NCBI GenBank assembly: GCA_903898785.1
Contig: CAIUGU010000267.1
Coordinates: 1 to 51,978, forward strand
Length of the DNA stretch: 51,978 nucleotides
Direction of reading: 5' to 3'
From: an uncultured Pseudomonadota bacterium
GTDB taxonomy: Bacteria > Pseudomonadota > Gammaproteobacteria > Steroidobacterales > Steroidobacteraceae
Positions 46,535-51,978 of the stretch are shown here, in pieces; position 1 is the stretch's first letter, and the number at the start of each line of letters is the position of its first letter. The notes beneath the pieces are model-generated. The model did not search any database. It was given only the letters and a program-made list of their open reading frames with translations, and was not told where the DNA came from. Position numbers and translations under genes: made by a program.

Positions 46535-47278
46535 ATGAACACCCTCGATACCCGAGTGGTGCGCCTCTGCTATCGCGTGGAAACCGCGGCTGGCGAGGAC
46601 TACGATCCGAAGGTCACGGCTGTCGGCACGCTGGGCTGCTTTTCCTATTGGGTCCAGGATCGCATTGCGACGCTGGAACCTGCGACGACGCTGGCCGCAG
46701 CCGCAGACGCACACGCGCTGATCGATCCCCTGATCGCCGGCTGGAATGTCCACGCACTGCTGTCGCTCGGACCCGGCGCATTCCAGTTGCGGCACCTCCA
46801 CACCGTCGTCACGACCCAGGGAACGGCCGAACCCTGCTCGCATGCCGCCCGCACCGATGGCGCCGCGGAAGATGCCCTGCTCATCCATACACGCTATCCA
46901 GCCGCACCGGGCGACATGGTTGCGGACAGCGATGTCCTCGCGCTGGCAGAGGAATACGCACGGTTGCTCCGTGAGCCGCGTCGCCTGGTACCTGCGGGCC
47001 GCGCAGCCGTTCAGCTGCTCGAGCGGCGCTTCGTCGATCGCAGGGCCGCCGCGGAAGCACTGAACTCGGACCTCCGCGTGCTGAACAAGCTCGCCGAGAT
47101 CACGAGCACCTGGGGACGGCGCACCGGGGCCGAGAAGATCACGACCTGGAAATCGACACGCAGGGTAACCAAGGCGGAACGGGAGTGGATCGTGGACGTC
47201 CTGCGCGCACTCACACGGCGGCTGGCTCAGCAGGCAGCTGGTGTCAGGCCTGCCGAGACGATGTCCCGACTACCGTGA
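46535..47278 (+). CDS. Hypothetical protein, 247 aa
   Basis: No family recognised. Soluble, no signal peptide or membrane segment. The first half looks like a mixed alpha/beta domain (VRLCYRVETAAGEDYDPKVTAVGTLGCFSYW), the second half is helical and basic, ending AEREWIVDVLRALTRRLAQQAAG. The pattern AAAEALNSDLRVLNKLAEITSTWGRRTGAEKITTWKSTRRVTKAEREW resembles a DNA- or RNA-contacting helical region, but I cannot assign it. Coding is supported by frame length and codon use typical of the neighbours; no good ribosome site. It overlaps the convergent lipoprotein gene by 9 bases. Confidence 0.55.
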   Translation: MNTLDTRVVRLCYRVETAAGEDYDPKVTAVGTLGCFSYWVQDRIATLEPATTLAAAADAHALIDPLIAGWNVHALLSLGPGAFQLRHLHTVVTTQGTAEPCSHAARTDGAAEDALLIHTRYPAAPGDMVADSDVLALAEEYARLLREPRRLVPAGRAAVQLLERRFVDRRAAAEALNSDLRVLNKLAEITSTWGRRTGAEKITTWKSTRRVTKAEREWIVDVLRALTRRLAQQAAGVRPAETMSRLP

Positions 47279-47884
47279 AGGCGTACGGATCGGCTGCGCC
47301 GGCCCGATCCTTTCAAAGAAGGTCTTGAACCCCGCGTCCGGAACCGTCCATTGCCGATAGGGTTCAACCGGTGTAGCCCCGGCAGGCCCGGGCGACTGTG
47401 CGGACAGGACTCGGGCCGTCCCCACGAACAGCAGCGTTGCGCGATCGCTCGGAAACAGCAGCGGCCGCGCACCGGGGGCCGGCGACGGCAAGGGCAACAC
47501 GCTCAACCCGGCGTTCTGGAACTCGCGGGGAGACATGCGCAGCGCAATCGTCCGGTCGTCCGCCTGCAACGCGAGCTCGACATCAGCGGGCGCCGCAAGG
47601 CCCGCCCCGTCGCGACGATCGATCGTGGACCAGCCATACCCGAAGAAGTAGTAGCGTCGCTGGCCCGAGCGATTCACCTCGAGCGGCTGGAGGCTGACGT
47701 AATCGCGTGCGTTGACCGCAAGCATCGACACCTCGCGGGCCAGCACCACCGGTTCCGTTGCTACTGTGATCGTTACCGCGGTGCTTTCGTCCTGATACTG
47801 CCTCACGCCAGCCTGGGGAGCCACACACCCTGCCTGTGACAGACAGGTCGCCAACAGCAATGCGGACAGGCTCGACTTCAGCAT
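47270..47884 (-). CDS. Lipoprotein of unknown function, third gene of the multiheme operon
   Basis: 204 residues from the ATG at 47882-47884. Lipobox LSQAGC follows a hydrophobic signal. The rest is mainly beta (STAVTITVATEPVVLAREV, YYFFGYGWSTIDRR, VELALQADDRTIALRM). Not recognised. It begins 23 bases after the barrel gene on the same strand and probably shares its transcript with the cytochrome. It could be an accessory of the cytochrome-barrel pair. Confidence 0.75.
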   Translation of the reverse strand: MLKSSLSALLLATCLSQAGCVAPQAGVRQYQDESTAVTITVATEPVVLAREVSMLAVNARDYVSLQPLEVNRSGQRRYYFFGYGWSTIDRRDGAGLAAPADVELALQADDRTIALRMSPREFQNAGLSVLPLPSPAPGARPLLFPSDRATLLFVGTARVLSAQSPGPAGATPVEPYRQWTVPDAGFKTFFERIGPAQPIRTPSR

Positions 47885-47907
47885 CGGGCGGCAGCAGGCA
47901 GGGACGC

Positions 47908-50292
47908 TCAGAAGTTCCATCGATAGCCCAGGCTGAAGAAGTAACGCCGGGTCTTGTCGTCGTCCGGCAGTCCCGTGCGATTCGTCAATTCGGCCCCGGC
48001 TTCCAGTTCGAACACGACTTTCCTGAGCTGCAGCCCGAGACGCAGCGTAGGAGCCAGCAGCATCTGCACCGACCGGTCGGCCGTATTCTCGCGACGATCG
48101 AGGCGCAACTGCGGACCGATACGCCAGGCTCCGTACAGGGGTAGTCGGGAGCTGATGCCGATCGAGGCCGTCCTGGCGAAATCGTTCGTCTGGTACCGCA
48201 GCGCCATGATGTTGATATCGCCGGACTGGAACAGACTCATCGCGAGCAGCTGCATCGACAGGGACAGATCACTGCCCGGATCCGGAATGCCCTCTGCACC
48301 TCCGGACGGCAAGGTGGCTCCCATGTCCGTCGATGCCGCATACAACGCGAACTGGAATCGCTGGCCGAGTGGCCTGGACAACGAAAGACTTGCCAGCTTG
48401 GACGGGGCCGTCCGGTCGATGGCCAGCTGCCTGATCTCCTCGCTGGTAAACAGGTCCAGCAACTGATCAAGCGACTGCACCGGCTGGCCGATCAGCGCAT
48501 TGCGGGTCATGAGCAGCGGCGTCGTCCGCTGCTCGACATCGAGCGTCATCGTCCATAGTGCCGGCAGCTGCACCGTGCCCACGAGGATCAGATTGTTGAG
48601 CTCGCCGAAGTGCTGGTCGTAGTCGACGAAGCCGATCAGCGTGCGGCCCGGCCTGAAGTAACGCAGCTCCGCACCGATGGCCTGGCGATCCGTCTCGCCG
48701 ATGTAGGTCTGGTTGATCACGTACAGGGACGGCTCCCACGCCCCCCCGAACACGCCGAAATTGGCTGCGAGCGACTGGAACTGGCGATCGCTGTTGAAGC
48801 CGCTGCGGGTGGATTCGATCGGGAACCCCGCCGCCAGGCTGAGCGTGAGGTGGGGCTGCAAGCGGTAGCTTCCCATCAGGCCGTCGAAGGTTCCGAAAAT
48901 GCCATCGCTGCTGCGTGCCTGCCGGCCGAGCCGTGCCATCCAGCCGCGCTCGATGTCGCTCGCCTCGTAGTAGGCGCTGCTCAGGCGGAAACTGTCGCCG
49001 GGACCGTCGGCCAGCATGTCCTTGAGGTAGCCGCCGTTGAACCGTGCCAGCGAATCGAACGACTCACCGCGCTTGCGGGCCACGAAGTCGGCGTCCGTCA
49101 GCAGCGCGTTCTGGCTGGAGAACTTCGCTTCGAGCGGGCCCACCGTACGGAGATTGTCGTCGTAGCGGTAGTACTGGGAGACTCCGCCGAAATAGCGCCA
49201 GGCAAGCTCCTCGTCCACGTCACTCCCTTCCTGGGAACGGTTTGTGCCCGAGGCCGTGCGCAACGCGTTGAGACGCCTGCGCACCCGGTCCACGCCCCGG
49301 CCAGTGCGAAACTCGCGCAGGTATGCCTCATACTCTGCTTTCGCCAACGCAAGGTGACCGCTGCGCTCTTGCGCGAGTCCCAGCATCTCCCGTGCCGTCG
49401 CTCTCGTCTCGCCCGTCGCATCCGCCAGATACCGCGTGAACGACGCAATGGCCGCATCGTACTCGCGCTTCCTGAGCTGGGCCTGCGCCGTCGCGAACAG
49501 GCCGGCAGGAGGCACGAGCCCCGATGCTGCCGGGATGTCGTCCGCCGTAGTCGCGGTAACCACATCCTCCTCGTGGAGAATCTCATCCGCGATGCCGAGC
49601 CACGCCCGCGGATACGCCTGTTGCGCACGCAGCAACTGCCTGTCGGCCTCGGCACGAGTGGCGAAGGGACCGATCCGCAGCCGGTACCAGGTCTGACTGT
49701 CGATCTCGACTCTGGAGACATAGCTCGCCTGGCCAAGGCGTCTCTGTACTTCAGCGGCCGCAGCGGCCGTGAAGGGCGACGTAGAGGATTCGAGGTTGAT
49801 TGCGTAACCGGATGCCAGCGTGCCTTCGGGCTCCGTGATGAGCACCCTGCTGCGATCGACGCCGCGCTCGTCGCGCAGCAGCCTGATGCGGAGCCCTCGT
49901 TGATCCGACGTGGGCGCGATCAGATAGCGTTCGCGCGCTCCCCACGTGAGCCGCAGGTCGACATCGCTCGCCAGCAGCGGCGTCAGCTCGATCGCCCTCA
50001 AGGTGTCCTGACCGGCAGGCGGCGGCAGCGATTCATTGCCGATGGAACTTCCACCCTGGAGGCAGTCGGCACCGACACTCAACCGCACGTCCACTATGTT
50101 GCTTTCCGCCGCGGGCAGGTGCGACAGGTACCTCACCTGGCAGCTGAAGAGCACCACGACGTCGAGATGCGTGTCGGTGGTCGTGATGTCCGCTGCATCG
50201 AGCAACCGCCCGGCAAACTGGGCTGCAGCGGACTGGCACAGCAGGCTCAAGCCCATCGCCCCGACCAACGCCCTCAGGAGCAGCCTGCGCAT
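47908..50292 (-). CDS. SPOR/TPR protein with C-terminal outer-membrane beta-barrel
   Basis: 794 residues from the ATG at 50290-50292, whose A is shared with the TGA of the cytochrome gene (TGATG). A longer frame to 51039 reads antisense-frame cytochrome DNA and is rejected. Signal peptide ends SAAAQ. Residues about 39-140 form an AMIN-like beta domain; 161-235 resemble a SPOR peptidoglycan-binding domain (SGYAINLESSTSPFTAAAAAEVQRRLG, YRLRIGPFATRAEADRQL); 255-345 are TPR-like. From about 360 on there is an alternating beta pattern with aromatic girdle ending FSLGYRWNF, a typical barrel C-terminal Phe. It may span the outer membrane next to the cytochrome and tether it to peptidoglycan (inference). 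Confidence 0.8.
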   Translation of the reverse strand: MRRLLLRALVGAMGLSLLCQSAAAQFAGRLLDAADITTTDTHLDVVVLFSCQVRYLSHLPAAESNIVDVRLSVGADCLQGGSSIGNESLPPPAGQDTLRAIELTPLLASDVDLRLTWGARERYLIAPTSDQRGLRIRLLRDERGVDRSRVLITEPEGTLASGYAINLESSTSPFTAAAAAEVQRRLGQASYVSRVEIDSQTWYRLRIGPFATRAEADRQLLRAQQAYPRAWLGIADEILHEEDVVTATTADDIPAASGLVPPAGLFATAQAQLRKREYDAAIASFTRYLADATGETRATAREMLGLAQERSGHLALAKAEYEAYLREFRTGRGVDRVRRRLNALRTASGTNRSQEGSDVDEELAWRYFGGVSQYYRYDDNLRTVGPLEAKFSSQNALLTDADFVARKRGESFDSLARFNGGYLKDMLADGPGDSFRLSSAYYEASDIERGWMARLGRQARSSDGIFGTFDGLMGSYRLQPHLTLSLAAGFPIESTRSGFNSDRQFQSLAANFGVFGGAWEPSLYVINQTYIGETDRQAIGAELRYFRPGRTLIGFVDYDQHFGELNNLILVGTVQLPALWTMTLDVEQRTTPLLMTRNALIGQPVQSLDQLLDLFTSEEIRQLAIDRTAPSKLASLSLSRPLGQRFQFALYAASTDMGATLPSGGAEGIPDPGSDLSLSMQLLAMSLFQSGDINIMALRYQTNDFARTASIGISSRLPLYGAWRIGPQLRLDRRENTADRSVQMLLAPTLRLGLQLRKVVFELEAGAELTNRTGLPDDDKTRRYFFSLGYRWNF

Positions 50293-51978
50293 CAGAAGCT
50301 GCTGCTCGTGACCCGGTGCTCGGGACCCGTCCGGGTCCTCGAGATCGTCGTCAGCGTCGAGTTGGTATAGGTGTGGCACGCGCCCGAGCAATTGCGCAGC
50401 TCGCTCGCCGTGTAGTTCGACACGCCGCTGACCTTGGGGTGTGCCGAAGGCCGGAAGTCGCCAGAGTGACACCCTGCGCATGAACCTCGCAGCGTGGGGG
50501 TCCGCCACACGGCCGCGTCCGTGTTGGTCGAATGGCACCCCGAGGCCGTGCATGTCAGTGCCGCACGGTGATCGCCGGGATACTCCGTCGAAGTATGGCG
50601 GAAGGTCAACGGCGCCCACGCCGTCGTCGAGTGGCAGACCACGCACTCGCGCGAGGTGGTCATGTGGCCGGTCGGCTTGCCGGTCGTAACCGTGTTGTTG
50701 TGGCAGGAACTGCAGCCTGTCGTGATGCCGTTGTGGCTGAACGTCGCCGGGGTCCATGCGAGCGTGACATGGCATGCATCGCACGACTGGGTCGTCGGCA
50801 GGTGATTGCTCGGCTTGCCCGTCGCGCCTACACCGTTGTGGCAGCTGGCGCAGGTACCCGCCACGACATTGCGGTGATCGAACTGTGCCGGCGTCCAGGC
50901 TACGGTCGTATGGCAGGTACTGCAGGTGTTGTCGGAAGCAATGTGCGTCGTCGACTTGCCGCGGGCCGTCGATCCGTTGTGGCACGAGAAGCACGTGCCC
51001 GTCACCTGGGTGTGGTCGACACGGGATGCGGGCCTCCACGCCGTGCTCACGTGGCAGGTCTCGCAGGCATTCGTGGTCGTGATGTGCGCCGCGGTCTTGC
51101 CTGCAACATGGGTATTGTCATGGCACGAGAAGCAGGACAGCGTAGTCCTCGCGTGATCGAACCTTGCTACCGTCCAGGTCGACGTCGCATGGCACGCATC
51201 GCACTCGAGCGTCGTCGTGATGTGGTTCGTCCCCTTGCCTGGAATCAGCGCACCCGAGTTCGTGCGCACCGAGCCGCTGTGACAGCTCGTACAGGTACCG
51301 AGCACCTGGGTATGATCGACCGCCTCCGCGGGGAGCCACGAGGACACGGTATGGCAGTTGTCGCACGCGACCGTGGACTGGATGTGGTTGAGTCCCTTGC
51401 CCGATGCGGAGACGCCATGGCAGGTGGCGCAGTTGCCGATGAAGGCACTGTGGTCCGGACGGCCGTTGGTCGCCCATGAATCCGGCGAATGACAGTTCTC
51501 GCAGGTATTGGAACTCTGCACGTGCGTCGGCGACTTGCCGGTGATCAGTACGCCGGCCGAGGTCCGTGTCGTGCCGTTGTGGCAAGTGAAGCAGCTCCCG
51601 AGGACCTGCGCGTGATCCACCCGGATCGTCGGCGTCCACGTCCCCGTGGAATGGCAGGCATCGCAGGCGGCCGTTGACAGGACATGCCCGGTTCCCTTGC
51701 CCTGGATGAGCGATCCCGAGGACGTGCGCACCGTGCCGCTGTGGCACGAACTGCATGCACCGACCACTTGCGAGTGATCAACCTGGGATGCGGCAACCGG
51801 CGCCCACAAGGAGGTCGAGACGTGGCAGGACTCGCAAAGCGCGGTCGATGCTATATGCGTCCCCGATCTGCCGGTCGCCGTGACGTTGTTGTGGCAGGTG
51901 GAGCAGCCGCTCGAGATACCGGTGTGATCGAAGCTCGCGGGACGCCAAGCCAATGTCGAGTGGCAGGTAGCGCACTGG
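50292..51978 (-). CDS. Giant repetitive multiheme cytochrome c (N-terminal part outside window)
   Basis: The frame is open through the right window edge, so at least 561 residues are seen and the start lies outside. I count 20 CXXCH sites in order, from CATCH at the edge to CAGCH, plus one CX4CH (CTASGCH) and one CX3CH (CSGACH) near the C-terminus: 22 potential haems here. The first 19 lie in tandem units of about 46-54 residues holding two haem sites, a conserved GK-x-x-H, and a W-x-P...DH. There is no membrane anchor in the visible part, and the C-terminus ends in a polar tail SRTRTGPEHRVTSSSF. It must be exported and matured in the periplasm. The repeat plan suggests a long electron-transfer chain. 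Confidence 0.93.
   Translation of the reverse strand, partial: QCATCHSTLAWRPASFDHTGISSGCSTCHNNVTATGRSGTHIASTALCESCHVSTSLWAPVAASQVDHSQVVGACSSCHSGTVRTSSGSLIQGKGTGHVLSTAACDACHSTGTWTPTIRVDHAQVLGSCFTCHNGTTRTSAGVLITGKSPTHVQSSNTCENCHSPDSWATNGRPDHSAFIGNCATCHGVSASGKGLNHIQSTVACDNCHTVSSWLPAEAVDHTQVLGTCTSCHSGSVRTNSGALIPGKGTNHITTTLECDACHATSTWTVARFDHARTTLSCFSCHDNTHVAGKTAAHITTTNACETCHVSTAWRPASRVDHTQVTGTCFSCHNGSTARGKSTTHIASDNTCSTCHTTVAWTPAQFDHRNVVAGTCASCHNGVGATGKPSNHLPTTQSCDACHVTLAWTPATFSHNGITTGCSSCHNNTVTTGKPTGHMTTSRECVVCHSTTAWAPLTFRHTSTEYPGDHRAALTCTASGCHSTNTDAAVWRTPTLRGSCAGCHSGDFRPSAHPKVSGVSNYTASELRNCSGACHTYTNSTLTTISRTRTGPEHRVTSSSF
50630..51978 (-). repeat. Tandem two-haem protein repeats in the cytochrome
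   Basis: DNA coding for at least nine copies of a 46-54-residue unit: haem site, about 10 residues, GK-x-x-x-H, haem site, W-x-P, then DH and a short linker to the next unit. Each unit has two CXXCH sites and two histidines outside them, matching the count for bis-His ligation of each haem. Some units carry a ~7-residue insert (RTSxGxLI) after the first haem. Confidence 0.85.

Noticed and set aside
47908-51039. A single 1043-residue frame that would fuse barrel protein and upstream sequence
   Set aside because: Upstream of 50292 this frame is an off-frame reading of the cytochrome gene, without haem motifs; the signal peptide at the internal ATG marks the true start.
50630-51978. Regularly spaced repeats that could suggest a CRISPR array
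   Set aside because: The periodicity is that of a translated protein repeat with CXXCH codons; the DNA copies are not identical and there are no unique spacers of constant length.

Overview
The window is about two-thirds GC, densely coded on both strands, and reads as a chromosome segment of a gammaproteobacterium. The kinase-plus-TPR protein, the lysine-rich histone-like peptide, the many TetR/MarR-controlled RND pumps and the gamma-type SthA suggest a Xanthomonadales/Nevskiales/Steroidobacteraceae-like aerobe. This placement is inference from gene content only. I saw no rRNA, tRNA, intact insertion sequence or CRISPR array.

Layout. 0-3.1 kb: a Ser/Thr protein kinase cut by the left edge, a 54-residue histone H1-like peptide, msrB and a secreted TPR protein. 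3.1-5.2 kb: a lower-GC pyrD gene inside a pair of roughly 245-bp inverted repeats, with a strong minus-strand terminator to its left. 5.2-10.3 kb: sthA, a TetR regulator, and small enzymes (SnoaL-like, alpha/beta hydrolase, intradiol dioxygenase-like, GNAT). 10.3-26.4 kb is an efflux block: a complete TetR-controlled RND tripartite pump, a four-gene MacAB-type ABC exporter, a MOSC protein, and a second RND permease/adaptor pair divergent from a MarR gene. 26.5-31.4 kb: the MarR gene with DUF1993 and a membrane protein, then a membrane GH17 glucanase-like protein coupled to an MsbA-type ABC exporter. 31.5-35.4 kb: an iron-handling operon (imelysin, di-heme DUF1111, DUF1513) behind a Fur-like box. 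35.5-45.4 kb: aromatic catabolism (MFS carrier, maiA, MarR, an mhaAB-like hydroxylase pair, hmgA, fahA, VOC protein, GST, 3-oxoadipyl-CoA thiolase). 45.5-47.3 kb: a DMT transporter and an unknown protein. 47.3 kb to the right edge: a lipoprotein, a SPOR/TPR/outer-membrane barrel protein and a giant repetitive multiheme cytochrome c that runs out of the window.

How genes work together. HmgA, MaiA and FahA take homogentisate to fumarate and acetoacetate. The flavoprotein plus 59-residue partner probably feeds hydroxylated phenylacetate into homogentisate, and the MarR gene is the likely local regulator. The imelysin/DUF1111/DUF1513 genes overlap or nearly abut, as expected for one iron-responsive transcript. 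The cytochrome, barrel and lipoprotein form a tight minus-strand operon that looks like an envelope electron-transfer module. At least 22 haem sites are visible, arranged as two-haem repeats each carrying two additional histidines. This is the most interesting candidate system in the window, followed by the inverted-repeat pyrD unit.
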